DNA from: Pelagibius sp040217155
GTDB lineage: Bacteria; Pseudomonadota; Alphaproteobacteria; Kiloniellales; Kiloniellaceae
DNA length: 64,000 nucleotides
Reading direction: 5' to 3'
Assembly (NCBI GenBank): GCA_040217155.1
Contig: JAVJNS010000007.1
Location: 62,001-126,000 of the forward strand
A program made the position numbers and the translations under genes. Positions 52,854 through 62,980 of the stretch are shown in pieces. Under the pieces are notes generated by a model. It made no database searches. It was not told the DNA's origin and saw nothing but the letters and a program-made list of their open reading frames with translations. Positions within the stretch are counted from its first letter, which is position 1; each line of letters opens with the position of its first letter.

Positions 52854-53190
52854 GATTTTCTACCCTGAGCGAATACATTCTGGGGCGGATGGCTCGGCTG
52901 CTGATCACCGATCTATTGTTCACGGCGGCGCTGGCGCCCCAAGGGGGCCGATGCCGCCAAACGGGCCTTGAGGAATTGCAAAAAGCCTCAAGGAATTGAA
53001 AGTCTAACCGCGGGGACCACAAAGGGGAACGCCCCCGCCGGGGAGGACTCGGCGGGGGCTCGAAGAGGCCTTTATCTCTAGGACAAAGTAGACGCCTGGA
53101 GTATCCGGCCAAGCGTCCCTCGTAGATTGATTCGTATACCTATGAACAGAAATTTGCAAGCGGCAGCATGCCCCTTCCAAGCTGTAGGGC
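52854..53190. terminator. intergenic region with a GC-rich hairpin
   Basis: 337 bases without a credible gene. The prominent feature is GCCCCCGCCG (53031-53040) pairing with CGGCGGGGGC (53050-53059) over a 9-base loop. It lies downstream of the minus-strand gene at 53191-53730 and probably ends it. Otherwise nothing is recognised except the promoter of the LOG gene near 52860-52920. Confidence 0.55.
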
Positions 53191-53730
53191 CTACTGGTCC
53201 ATGGTCCATTTGCGCATGAAGCTGCGCGCCAGGTCGCGCCAGCCGATGTTCGTGGTGACACCATGATTTGGAGCGCCCGTGACGAAAAGCCCGCTGTCGC
53301 TCCACAGCAGCACGCGTCCGCTGCGCTCGGTGTTGGTCTTACGGTCGAAATAGCGGGTATTCTGGATTGCCCGGGCTTCGATGTAGCTGATGCAGATGTC
53401 GCCTTCGTAGAGCACCGTGGTCGCCAGCAGTTGAATCCACACATGGGCCGACTGCTGCACGACAATTCCCTGCTCCGCCAGCGGTTGGCGAAACGAATCG
53501 AGAATCAGATTGGAATCGAGTCCGCAATACCGGCTCTGTTCACTCAGCGGCGCCACCGACATCTGCAGCACGGAGATGTTTGCCAAGGGTCCGCCGATGA
53601 CCCTGGGCTGCACCTGCACGGCGGCATCCGGCTGGGTCTGCGTTTGCGCCAGTGTCCGGCTTGACGCCCCCGAAACCAGTAGCGTCGACAGCAAGACAGC
53701 GGCGGCAAGGCGGGAAAGCAGCGGCAACAT
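53191..53730 (-). CDS. secreted protein of unknown function
   Basis: 179 residues from ATG 53730, with AAGGAG upstream. The signal peptide (about 1-30) is followed by a Gln/Thr/Pro-rich segment, then VIGGPLANISVLQMSVAPLS. Two Cys residues (in SRYCGLDSN and GDICISYIEA) could form a disulfide. It ends in a Trp-containing helix (RSFMRKWTMDQ). The family is not recognised. Function unknown; exported, probably periplasmic. Confidence 0.68.
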   Translation of the reverse strand: MLPLLSRLAAAVLLSTLLVSGASSRTLAQTQTQPDAAVQVQPRVIGGPLANISVLQMSVAPLSEQSRYCGLDSNLILDSFRQPLAEQGIVVQQSAHVWIQLLATTVLYEGDICISYIEARAIQNTRYFDRKTNTERSGRVLLWSDSGLFVTGAPNHGVTTNIGWRDLARSFMRKWTMDQ

Positions 53731-53878
53731 GGAAGACTCCTTCAAGCTGTTCGCGGGCGGCCGGCGCAGTCTAGAGCATGATCAACCGCTCCACCACCAT
53801 CCGGCTTCACGGCGCGACGCCGCCGGAAAATACCGTTAGTCTTGTGTTTTCGCTCTATCTGAACGGTTGGAGGTGCAG

Positions 53879-54916
53879 ATGCCGATAAGCCAGGAGAACA
53901 GGTTGAGCCGGGGCCTGGCGGGCGGCGCCGCCAAGGGCCTCGGCATGGCGGCACTGCTTATGCTCCTTCAAGCCTGCGCCGCTCAGCCGCCGGCGCCACC
54001 GCCCGCCGCCATCCAACCCGCGCCGCCCCCGGCCGCGGCGGCCCCGGCACTGGACGGGCGCCTGCTGGTGGATGCCCATGAATATCCCTGGAGCGCCATC
54101 GGCCGCCTCAATCTGGCCGGCCGGGGATTCTGCAACGGAATTCTGGTCGGCGCACAGCAGGTGCTGACCCAGGCGCGCTGCCTCTATGCCGGGCGCGAAG
54201 GTCGCTGGTGGCAGCCGCAGGAGTTGCACTTCATCGCCGCCTACCAGAAGGACGAATTCCTGGCCGACTCCAAGGTCAGCAGCTTTACCGTGGCGCCCGG
54301 CTTCAACCCCGCCGGCGGCAGCAGTCTCGCCAACATCACAAACAATTGGGCCGTGGTCATCCTCAACGAGCCGATCGGCCACAGGACCGGCTGGCTCGGC
54401 GTGGAGTGGGACAACAATCGCCTGAAGGCCGCGGCGGACCGCAACCAGGCGACTTATTTGCGCGCCGGCTACCGCGCCGACTGGCCGCACGCCATCAGTA
54501 TCTACTTCGGCTGCGCGGAAGGCCGCAGCGACCTGGCCGGCCTCTGTGACGCCACGCCGATGGAACAGGCGCTGCCGACCTTTGTCTTGGACGAGAATGA
54601 ACTCCGGGTTCTCGGCGACTTCTACCTGCGCTCCGCCGCCCAGGGCGGCACCCTCGCAAGGCTCACGTCCGGGACCATCAGCGACAACCGCCTGGGCCGT
54701 GCCACGCCGCCCGCGGCGTCCAGTCCGGTACGCGCCCGGCCAAGCGTTTCCATCGGCCTTGTTCTGCGCGGCCTCGGCTACGACGTCGACGGTGCCGGCC
54801 TCGACAGGGCGATCGCGAGCTACCTCAGCGATCAGGGCCGGACGCCGCGCGGCGGTGGCGATGTGGCGACGCTTAGCGATCTGCTGGTCTCCGCCCGGAA
54901 CAGCGGCAGTCGTTGA
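53879..54916 (+). CDS. lipoprotein with degenerate trypsin-like fold and C-terminal peptidoglycan-binding-like segment
   Basis: 345 residues from ATG 53879, with TTGGAGG upstream. The lipobox is LLQAC, giving lipid-modified Cys33. A Pro/Ala linker (about 36-57) leads into a trypsin-like fold: FCNGILV and VLTQARCLY correspond to the usual FCGGTLI and VLTAAHC, but the catalytic His is Arg100. The Asp position is Asn156 (NNWAVVIL), and no GDSGGP serine motif is seen. Cys85 and Cys101 keep the disulfide. A segment near 300-325 (VLRGLGYDVDGAGLDRAIASYL) is like a peptidoglycan-binding domain. It is likely a non-catalytic periplasmic pseudoprotease. Confidence 0.72.
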   Translation: MPISQENRLSRGLAGGAAKGLGMAALLMLLQACAAQPPAPPPAAIQPAPPPAAAAPALDGRLLVDAHEYPWSAIGRLNLAGRGFCNGILVGAQQVLTQARCLYAGREGRWWQPQELHFIAAYQKDEFLADSKVSSFTVAPGFNPAGGSSLANITNNWAVVILNEPIGHRTGWLGVEWDNNRLKAAADRNQATYLRAGYRADWPHAISIYFGCAEGRSDLAGLCDATPMEQALPTFVLDENELRVLGDFYLRSAAQGGTLARLTSGTISDNRLGRATPPAASSPVRARPSVSIGLVLRGLGYDVDGAGLDRAIASYLSDQGRTPRGGGDVATLSDLLVSARNSGSR

Positions 54917-54922
54917 GCGGGG

Positions 54923-54950
54923 AAAAAAAAGGCGGCCTCGCAAGGCCGCC
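54923..54950 (-). terminator. intrinsic terminator of the glycerol operon
   Basis: On the minus strand, GGCGGCC-TTGCGA-GGCCGCC (plus-strand 54931-54950) is followed by an eight-T run (plus-strand AAAAAAAA at 54923-54930). This is a classic rho-independent terminator for transcripts coming from glpV, about 225 bases downstream of its stop. Confidence 0.85.
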
Positions 54951-55129
54951 CAGAAGTCTCATTCTGGAGGAAAGTGCTGCCCGGCACATCGTTGGGCGCC
55001 GAACGGCGGGATCAGGCAAAACCGCCCGGTCCCATCAGCCGTGGCTGATCAGTCGTTCCAGCCTTGCGACGCTTCTTCGTCAGTCCAGGCTTTCCAGCAG
55101 ACTGCCGAAGAATCGGCGTCGCCCTCTGC

Positions 55130-55154
55130 GCCGGGAACCACTGAGGTTCCCGGC
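55130..55154 (-). terminator. perfect hairpin just after glpV
   Basis: GCCGGGAACC (55130-55139) and GGTTCCCGGC (55145-55154) form a perfect 10-base-pair stem with a 5-base loop, about 20 bases beyond the glpV stop (minus strand). There is no T-run. It may protect the 3' end or terminate partially, in tandem with 54923-54950. Confidence 0.6.
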
Positions 55155-55174
55155 GTCGAGGACTTCTACTCGGA

Positions 55175-56905
55175 CTACTGCCAGCGCTTGATGATTTCCT
55201 CGTAAGCGATGGTCTCGCCCTGCGGCTTCTCGTTGGCCAGCTTGGCCTTCGGGCCGTCCGGCTTGCCGAGCCAGGCCGAGGGGTCTTTCTCCTCGTTCAG
55301 GCGCGGGCCGCAGCCGCCGTAGACATTGGCCTGCTCATCGGCCGCCTGCATCCGGGACATCACCAGATCCATCTCACCGGCGAGTCGGTCCATCGCCTCT
55401 TGCGGCGTGAAAGCACCGGAGTTCACGTCACCGATCTGCTGCCACCAAAGCTGCGCCAACTTCGGATAGTCGGGCACGTTGATGCCGGTCGGCGACCACA
55501 GGACGCGGTCGGGCGAGCGGTAGAACTCCACCAGGCCGCCGAGGTTCGGCGCCCGCTCGGTGAAGCTCTCGTGCCGAACCGAGGAGTCGCGGATGAAGGT
55601 CAGGCCAACATGGCTTTTCTTCACGTCCAAGGTCTTGGACACGACGAACTGGGCATAGAGCCAGGCCGCCTTGGCGCGGTCGAGCGGAGTCGACTTCAGG
55701 ATCGTCCAGGAACCGGCGTCCTGATAGCCGAGCTTCTGACCTTCCTGCCAATAGGGACCGTGCGGACTTGGCGCCATCCGCCACAGCGGCTTGCCGGCGT
55801 CGTCGACGGTGTTGTTGCCTTCCGACTTCGGCGCCACCATCGAGGCGGTGAAAGCCGTGTACCAGAAGATCTGCTGGGCCACGTTGCCCTGGCTCAGCGC
55901 CGGCAGCGACTGGTAGAAGTCGTAGCTGGCCGCACCCGGAGGGGCATACTTTCGGAGCCATTCGTCCCACTTGCGGATCGCATAGACCGCCGCCGGGCCA
56001 TTGGTACCGCCACCACGGGAAACCGAAGCGCCGGCCGGGTTGCAGGAGCCGGCCTCCATGCGGATGCCCCACTCGTCGATCGGCACGCCGTTGGGCAGGC
56101 CCTTGGAACCTTCACCAGCCATCGAGAGCCAGGCGTCGGTCATACGCCAGCCCAGGTCGGGCGCGCGCTTGCCGTAGTCCATGTGGCCGTAGACGCGGAC
56201 GCCATCGATTTCCTTCACGCGGACACTGAAGAACTCGGCGATGTCCTCATAGGCCGACCAGTTGACCGGAACGCCCAGGTCGTAGCCGTAGATCTCCTTG
56301 AACTTGGCCTGGAGGTCTTCGCGGTCGAACCAGTCCTTGCGGAACCAGTAGAGGTTCGCGAACTGCTGGTCGGGCAACTGATAGAGCTTGCCGTCCGGAC
56401 CGGTGGTGAAGGACTTGCCCATGAAGTCATCGAGGTCGAGCCCCGGATTGGTCACGTCCTTGCCCTCGCCCGCCATGAAGTCGGACAGGTTGTAAGCGAG
56501 TTGGAGGCGCGAGTGCGTGCCGATCAAGTCCGAGTCGTTGACGTAGGCATCGTAAAGATTACGCTGCGTCTGCATCTGGGTCTGAACCGCCTGCACCACC
56601 TCACCCTCGCCGAGGAGCTGATGGTTGACCTTGATGCCGGTGATTTCCTGGAAGGCCTTGGTCAAGGTCCCGGATTCGTACTCGTGTGTCGGAATCGTTT
56701 CCGACAGCACGTTGATCTCCATGCCCTGGAAAGGCTCTGCCGCCTTGATAAACCATTCCATCTCGGCAAGCTGCTCGGCGCGCGACAGCGTCGAGGGTTG
56801 GAACTCCTGATCGATCCATTTTTCCGCCTCGGCCGTGCCGGCGTAGGCGGAACCCGCCCCGCAGAGCAAGGCCAGCGCGGTGGCCGATGCCAGTAGCTTC
56901 TTCAT
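55175..56905 (-). CDS. glpV: glycerol ABC transporter, periplasmic binding protein
   Basis: 576 residues from ATG 56905, after GGGAGGAG. Signal peptide MKKLLASATALALLCGAGSA, then a large type-1 solute-binding protein with SETIPTHEYESGTLTKAF and LYQLPDQQFANLYWFRKDWFD, matching the rhizobial-type GlpV. It binds glycerol in the periplasm. Last gene of the glp operon. Two hairpins follow. Confidence 0.92.
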   Translation of the reverse strand: MKKLLASATALALLCGAGSAYAGTAEAEKWIDQEFQPSTLSRAEQLAEMEWFIKAAEPFQGMEINVLSETIPTHEYESGTLTKAFQEITGIKVNHQLLGEGEVVQAVQTQMQTQRNLYDAYVNDSDLIGTHSRLQLAYNLSDFMAGEGKDVTNPGLDLDDFMGKSFTTGPDGKLYQLPDQQFANLYWFRKDWFDREDLQAKFKEIYGYDLGVPVNWSAYEDIAEFFSVRVKEIDGVRVYGHMDYGKRAPDLGWRMTDAWLSMAGEGSKGLPNGVPIDEWGIRMEAGSCNPAGASVSRGGGTNGPAAVYAIRKWDEWLRKYAPPGAASYDFYQSLPALSQGNVAQQIFWYTAFTASMVAPKSEGNNTVDDAGKPLWRMAPSPHGPYWQEGQKLGYQDAGSWTILKSTPLDRAKAAWLYAQFVVSKTLDVKKSHVGLTFIRDSSVRHESFTERAPNLGGLVEFYRSPDRVLWSPTGINVPDYPKLAQLWWQQIGDVNSGAFTPQEAMDRLAGEMDLVMSRMQAADEQANVYGGCGPRLNEEKDPSAWLGKPDGPKAKLANEKPQGETIAYEEIIKRWQ

Positions 56906-57062
56906 TTCCGCTCCTCCCTTGAGGTTCTGATTTGCCCGATGACCGGGCCCCAATTTGGCCGCCTCGGAGTTGACACTCTTCGGCGGCAAGTATCGCCAGC
57001 TCCCTTCTGCTTGTCCGGCACCGGGGTGCCCGGAGCGAAGGCGAATTCCGTTCCGTGGCCCT

Positions 57063-57344
57063 CTAGACCCAGCGAAATACCGCGAGGGTATAGACGACCG
57101 CGATGATAGAGGCCGCCCACAGCGGCCCGGAGGCCAGCGCCAGCCAGCCGAGATGGATGTAGGCGCTGCCGAGCAGCGAGATGAACAACCGGTCGCCGCG
57201 GGTCGTGTCGAGGCCAAGCACGCCGTGGCGCGGGTCCCCGCCGGGCCGCTTCATCTCCCAGAAGCTCATGCCGGCCAGAAGCAGCGCGATCACGACGAAG
57301 AACAGGCCGGTATGCCAAGTCCAGGCCATCCATGAGAGACCCAT
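57063..57344 (-). CDS. glpU: DUF2160 small membrane protein of the glycerol ABC transporter
   Basis: 93 residues with three likely transmembrane segments (TWHTGLFFVVIALLLAGMSF; LFISLLGSAYIHLGWLAL; WAASIIAVVYTLAVFRWV) and a central GDPRHGVLGLDTTRGDRLF loop. This matches DUF2160, the GlpU slot of the rhizobial glpSTPQUV operon. Role unclear; an accessory membrane protein of glycerol uptake. Two bases from glpQ. Confidence 0.88.
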   Translation of the reverse strand: MGLSWMAWTWHTGLFFVVIALLLAGMSFWEMKRPGGDPRHGVLGLDTTRGDRLFISLLGSAYIHLGWLALASGPLWAASIIAVVYTLAVFRWV

Positions 57345-57346
57345 GT

Positions 57347-58143
57347 TCAAACCCTCCCCATCGCAAAGCCCTTGGCGATGTAGTTGCGGACGAAATAGAT
57401 GACGATGGCGCCCGGAATGATGGTCAGCACGCCGGCCGCCGCCAGCAGCCCCAGTTCGTAGCCGGAAGTGCTGGCCGTGCGGGTCATCACCGCGGCAATC
57501 GGCTTGGCCTCGACCGAGGTCAGCGTCTTGGCCAGCAGCAGTTCGACCCAGGAAAACATGAAGCAGAAAAACGCCGTGACCCCGATGCCGCTGCCGATCA
57601 AGGGCATGAATATCTTCACGAAGAAGCGTGGGAAGGAATAGCCGTCGAGGTAGGCCGTCTCGTCGATTTCGCGCGGCACGCCAGAGATGAAACCCTCCAG
57701 GATCCACACCGCCAGGGGGATGTTGAACAGTCCGTGGGCCAGCGCCACGGCCAGATGGGTGTCGAACAGTCCCAGCGCCGAGTAGAGCTGCAGGAAGGGC
57801 AGCGCGAAGACCGCCGGCGGCGCCATACGGTTGGTGAGCAGCCAGAAAAACAGGTGCTTGTCGCCGAGGAATCGATAGCGTGAGAAGGCGTAGGCGGCGG
57901 GCAGCGCGACGGTGACCGAGATTACCGTGTTCAGCCCGACGTAGATGATCGAGTTGATGTAGCCGCTGTACCAGGTCGGATCGGTGAGGATCTTGACGTA
58001 GCTGTCTACGGTGAACTCCGCCGGGAACCAGGAGAAGCCGCCGAGGATCTCGTTCGTGGTCTTGAACGACATGTTCAGCAGCCAATAGATCGGCAGCATC
58101 AGGAAGAGTATGTAAAGCGTCGGCACCAGCCAGCGGCGATGCT

Positions 58144-58147
<4 letters not shown>
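57347..58147 (-). CDS. glpQ: glycerol ABC transporter, permease
   Basis: 266 residues, a MalG-type permease. Six likely membrane helices, and the ATPase-contact loop EIDETAYLDGYSFPRFFVKIFMPL (EAA motif) at about 160-185. It overlaps glpP by 4 bases. It acts with GlpP, GlpS, GlpT and GlpV. Confidence 0.93.
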
Positions 58148-59007
<860 letters not shown>

Positions 59008-59010
59008 GGT

Positions 59011-60084
59011 TCAGCCCTCTCCCCGCACGAGGTGGGAGTCCTGGTAGATATTGATGCGGGCGGGATCGATCACGGCGCTGGCGCCCTCGGGCACCTCGGC
59101 CCCCTCGGGCAGCACGGCATCGAAGTTGTGCCCTTCCAAAAGCGCGCGCACGATCTTGAAGCGCCCGATGTCCTCCACGGCGGTGACGGCGATCGGCAAG
59201 CCCTCGCCGGCCGGCGCCAGGCGCACGAACTCGGGGCGGATGCCGACTTCCGTCTTACCGTCGAGCCGGGGATAGCCATAGCTCAACGCGAGCTCCCGGC
59301 CGCCGAGACGAAGCCGGTCGCCGGCGACCTCGCAGGGCAGCACATTCATGCCCGGCGAGCCGATGAAATAGCCGACGAAAGTATGCGCCGGTTCGTCGAA
59401 GAGCTCGGCCGGCGTGCCGATCTGCACCACTTCGCCCTCGTACATCACCACCACCTTGTCGGCGAAAGTCAGCGCTTCGGTCTGGTCATGGGTGACGTAG
59501 ATCATGGTGTGGCCGAAACGGTGATGCAGTTCCTTCAGCTTGGTGCGCAGCTGCCACTTCATATGCGGATCGATGACCGTCAGCGGCTCGTCGAAGAGAA
59601 TGGCGTTCACGTCGTAGCGAACCAGACCGCGGCCGAGGGAGATCTTCTGCTTTTCGTCGGCGGTGAGGCGCTGCGCCTTGCGGTCGGCCTTGCCGGTCAG
59701 ATCGAGCATATCGAGCGCCTCGGCGACGCGTTTTTTGATCTCGTCCTTGTCGACCTGGCGGTTGACCAGCGGGAAGGCCAGATTCTCGGCCACCGTCATG
59801 GTGTCGTAGATCACTGGAAACTGGAACACCTGGGCAATGTTGCGCTGTTCCGGGGCCAGGGGGGTCACATCCTCCCGGTTGAACAGGATGTTGCCGCGCG
59901 ACGGCACCAAAAGGCCGGAGATGATGTTCAGCAATGTGGTCTTGCCACAGCCCGACGGACCGAGCAGCGCGTAGGCACCGCCGTCATCCCAGACATAGTC
60001 GATTTCCTTCAGCGCGAAGTCGGCCTCGGTCTTGGGATCGGCGAGATAGGAGTGGGCGATCTTGTCGAGCGTGATCTGGGCCAT
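59011..60084 (-). CDS. glpT: glycerol ABC transporter, ATP-binding protein
   Basis: 357 residues. Walker A is LLGPSGCGKTT and Walker B is ILFDEPL. The signature motif LTADEKQKISLGRGL replaces the usual LSGGQ, a deviation known in this GlpT type. The C-terminal TOBE-like domain is about 240-357. It is the second ATPase of the transporter, beside GlpS. It is named here in the rhizobial glp sense and is not the E. coli GlpT antiporter. Confidence 0.9.
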   Translation of the reverse strand: MAQITLDKIAHSYLADPKTEADFALKEIDYVWDDGGAYALLGPSGCGKTTLLNIISGLLVPSRGNILFNREDVTPLAPEQRNIAQVFQFPVIYDTMTVAENLAFPLVNRQVDKDEIKKRVAEALDMLDLTGKADRKAQRLTADEKQKISLGRGLVRYDVNAILFDEPLTVIDPHMKWQLRTKLKELHHRFGHTMIYVTHDQTEALTFADKVVVMYEGEVVQIGTPAELFDEPAHTFVGYFIGSPGMNVLPCEVAGDRLRLGGRELALSYGYPRLDGKTEVGIRPEFVRLAPAGEGLPIAVTAVEDIGRFKIVRALLEGHNFDAVLPEGAEVPEGASAVIDPARINIYQDSHLVRGEG

Positions 60085-60087
60085 GGT

Positions 60088-61176
60088 TCAGCCTCTCACG
60101 TTGCCGGTCTCTGGCGCCGCCACCAGGCGGTCGGCGCCGTCGAAGATCAGGAAGTCGGATGGATCGAGATAGACCGGCACGCGATCGCCGATTTCGACCC
60201 GGTGAACGCCGTGCGTCAGGGCAACCCAGCGCGACTCGTCGTGCTCCAGGTGAATGAAGCTCTCGGAGCCGGTGATCTCCGTCGTCGAAACTGCTGCCTG
60301 CACTTCGATGGCTTCGCCCCGCGGCGGCCGCAGCAACAGATGATGCGGCCGGATGCCGATCTTGTAGGCACCGTCGGACAGCTTCTCGCTGCCCGGCGGC
60401 GCCGCAATCGACTTGCCGTCGTAGCTCAGCCGATCGCCGGCCTTTTCCATCGGCACCACGTTGAGCGGCGGGTCCGAAAAGGTCTGAGCCGTCAGCAGAT
60501 CGGAGGGACGGCTGTAGACCTCGATGGTCGAGCCGAACTGGGTGACCCCTCCTTGGGCCAGGGTCGCCGTCTTGCCGCCCAGCAGCAGCGCCTCGTGCGG
60601 CTCCGTCGTGGCGTAAACGAAAATCGCGCCGCTCTCGGCAAAAAGACGCGGCAGTTCGATCCGCAGTTCCTCGCGCAGCTTGTAGTCGAGATTGGCCAGG
60701 GGCTCGTCGAGCAGCACCAGATTGGCGTCCTTCACCAGCGCACGGGCGATCGCGGTGCGCTGCTGCTGTCCGCCGGAGAGATGCAGCGGCGTACGCTCGA
60801 GGAAGGGCTCCAGCTTTAGCAGTTCCGCGGCCTTGCGGACTTTCTTGTCGATGGTCGCCGCGTCGATTCCGGAAACCCGCATCGGCGAGGCAATGTTCTC
60901 GTAAACCGTCAGGGTCGGGTAGTTGATGAACTGCTGATAGACCATGGCGACGCTGCGCTTTTGCACCGGCAGGCCGACCACGCTTTTGCCGTCGACAAGA
61001 ATATCGCCCGCGGTCGGCCGGTCGAGTCCCGCCATGAGCCGCATCAGCGACGTCTTGCCGGAGAGAGTCGGACCGAGCAGGACGTTGAGGGATCCCGCCT
61101 CCAGGGTCAGGCTCACGTCGCGGATATGCTCCTCCGCGCCGACACGTTTGCTGACGTTCTTGAATTCCAGGGTCAT
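60088..61176 (-). CDS. glpS: glycerol ABC transporter, ATP-binding protein
   Basis: 362 residues from ATG 61176, overlapping the glpD stop by one base (TGATG). Walker A is GPTLSGKTS, the Q-loop MVYQQFINYPTLTV, the signature LSGGQQQRTAIARA and Walker B LVLLDEPLANLD. The C-terminal TOBE domain is about 240-362. The first of two different ATPases in the operon, which suggests a heterodimer. Confidence 0.92.
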   Translation of the reverse strand: MTLEFKNVSKRVGAEEHIRDVSLTLEAGSLNVLLGPTLSGKTSLMRLMAGLDRPTAGDILVDGKSVVGLPVQKRSVAMVYQQFINYPTLTVYENIASPMRVSGIDAATIDKKVRKAAELLKLEPFLERTPLHLSGGQQQRTAIARALVKDANLVLLDEPLANLDYKLREELRIELPRLFAESGAIFVYATTEPHEALLLGGKTATLAQGGVTQFGSTIEVYSRPSDLLTAQTFSDPPLNVVPMEKAGDRLSYDGKSIAAPPGSEKLSDGAYKIGIRPHHLLLRPPRGEAIEVQAAVSTTEITGSESFIHLEHDESRWVALTHGVHRVEIGDRVPVYLDPSDFLIFDGADRLVAAPETGNVRG

Positions 61177-62699
61177 CAGGCGGACTCCTGCCGCGCGGCG
61201 CGGCTGTCCTGACGGGCCAGCCAGGCGTCGAGGTTTCGCTTCGTGCTGTCCGTGATGTGGAGCCCCAGCTTGGAGCGGCGCCACAGCAGGTCTTCGGCGG
61301 TCTGCACCCACTCGTTGCGCATCAGATAGTGCAGCTCCACGGCATAGAGGCCGTCGCCGAGGGACTCGCCGAGGTCTTCGAGGCTCCCGGCGCCCGCCAG
61401 AAGCTGTTCGGTGCGGGTGCCATAGCTGCGCAGATAGCGCCGGGCGAGCCGTGCCGGCAGCCAGGCATGGGCCTGGCAGAAGCGGTTCGCAAATCCCTCG
61501 AAATCGGCGTCGGGAATGTCGCCGCCCGGCAGCGACGCCTGCGCCGTCCAGGCCGCGCCGAGCGGCCCCATGGCGTCCTCCAGCTTGGCCATGGCGTGTT
61601 CCGCCAGGCGGCGAAACGTGGTGATCTTGCCGCCGAACACCGAGAGCAGCGGCGCGCGCCCGGCGCTGTGATCCACTTCCAGCACATAGTCGCGGGTTGC
61701 CGAAGAGGCGCTGGCGGCGTCGTCGTCGTAGAGCGGCCGCACGCCGGAATAGGTCCAAACCACGTCGGAAGGACCGACCTTGCGGTTGAAATAGGCGTTC
61801 ACGGCGTCGCACAGATAGGCCACCTCTTCCTCCGAGATGCTGACCTGGCCCGGATCGCCGTCGAAATCCACGTCGGTGGTGCCGATCAGGGTGAAGCCGT
61901 CTTCGTAGGGAATGGCAAAGACGATGCGGCCATCCGGGTTCTGGAAGATGTAGGGAAACTCGTGCTCGAAAAGCTTGGGCACGACAATGTGCGAGCCCTT
62001 CACCAGGCGCAGCGACTTGGCCTTGTTGAGACCGGCGCGCCGCTCGATGAATTCGGCGGTCCAGGGCCCGGCGGCATTGACCAGGGCACGGGCCGTCACC
62101 TCGCGCTCCGCGCCATTGCGCCGGTCGCGCAACACGATCCGCCAGTGGTCATCCTCGCGGCGCGCCGAAACGCACTCGACACGGGTCAGCACTTCGGCGC
62201 CGCGTTCGCGCGCGTCCATGGCGTTCAGCACGACAAGGCGCGAATCCTGCACCCAGCAATCCGAGTAGACGAAGGCCTTGCGAAGACCGGCGTCCAGCGG
62301 CGCGCCCGCCGGATGGCGGCGCAGGTCGATGCCCTCGGAGGCGGGCAGCAGCTTGCGCCCGCCCAGGTGGTCATAGAGAAACAGACCGAGGCGGATCATC
62401 CAGGCCGGCCGCAGCCCCTTGTTGTGAGGCAGCACGAAGCGCAGCGGCCAGATGATGTGGGGCGCCGAGCGCAGCAGCACTTCGCGCTCGATCAAGGCTT
62501 TGCGCACCAGGCGGAACTCGTAATATTCGAGATAGCGCAGGCCGCCGTGGATGAGCTTGGTGCTGGCCGAGGAGGTGGCGCTGGCGAGATCGTTCTTTTC
62601 GCAAAGCAACACGGAGAGGCCGCGACCGGCCGCATCCCGGGCAATTCCGGCGCCGTTGATGCCGCCGCCAACGATGACGATGTCGAGCGTTTCGGCCAT
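61176..62699 (-). CDS. glpD: glycerol-3-phosphate dehydrogenase
   Basis: 507 residues. The FAD motif DIVIVGGGINGAGIARDAAGRG is at the N-terminus, followed by KNDLASATSSASTKLIHGGLRYLE and the GlpD features RPLYDDDAASASSATRDYVLEVD and GGKITTFRRLAEHA. It oxidises glycerol-3-phosphate to dihydroxyacetone phosphate at the membrane. First gene of the glp transport operon, after a region with a likely GlpR site. Confidence 0.94.
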   Translation of the reverse strand: MAETLDIVIVGGGINGAGIARDAAGRGLSVLLCEKNDLASATSSASTKLIHGGLRYLEYYEFRLVRKALIEREVLLRSAPHIIWPLRFVLPHNKGLRPAWMIRLGLFLYDHLGGRKLLPASEGIDLRRHPAGAPLDAGLRKAFVYSDCWVQDSRLVVLNAMDARERGAEVLTRVECVSARREDDHWRIVLRDRRNGAEREVTARALVNAAGPWTAEFIERRAGLNKAKSLRLVKGSHIVVPKLFEHEFPYIFQNPDGRIVFAIPYEDGFTLIGTTDVDFDGDPGQVSISEEEVAYLCDAVNAYFNRKVGPSDVVWTYSGVRPLYDDDAASASSATRDYVLEVDHSAGRAPLLSVFGGKITTFRRLAEHAMAKLEDAMGPLGAAWTAQASLPGGDIPDADFEGFANRFCQAHAWLPARLARRYLRSYGTRTEQLLAGAGSLEDLGESLGDGLYAVELHYLMRNEWVQTAEDLLWRRSKLGLHITDSTKRNLDAWLARQDSRAARQESA

Positions 62700-62980
62700 T
62701 CCCGAAAGCCTGCCTCCCCAATCTTCGCCCGGTTTCCGGGTCGTTCCGGCGCTCTAGCCGGAATGCTTATTGAGCCGTCAGCATATGGCAGCCCCGGGCG
62801 GCTTGGCAACGGTTAATTTTCGGAAATGAACATTCTCGAACAATTCGTTGGAATCTGAAGTCTTTCCCAGCGGTGAAACCGGTACAATCAGCCATTTCCC
62901 GCCTTCGCGGGCGACGGAAAATGAAAACTTTCGAAGATTCCGGTGCCCCAAAGCCGCTGGCCAAATCGACCCGGCGGCTC
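62700..62980. promoter_or_regulatory. intergenic region between glpR and glpD
   Basis: 281 bases; both flanking genes are on the minus strand, so this holds the end of glpR and the promoter of the glp operon. Apart from the operator-like site and the CGGAA...TTCCG arms, nothing else stands out. Confidence 0.5.
62815..62847. promoter_or_regulatory. likely GlpR operator upstream of glpD
   Basis: AATTTTCGGAA (62815-62825) is followed by TGAACA and then CGAACA (62837-62842). The same order of words occurs upstream of glpR at 63844-63870, so the two sites look like copies of one operator. Further on, 62915-62942 has CGGAAAAT...TTCCG arms and may be a second site. Confidence 0.65.

Noticed and set aside
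54923..54950. Promoter for the lipoprotein gene's downstream partner
   Set aside because: The A-run and hairpin instead fit a minus-strand rho-independent terminator for the glp operon.
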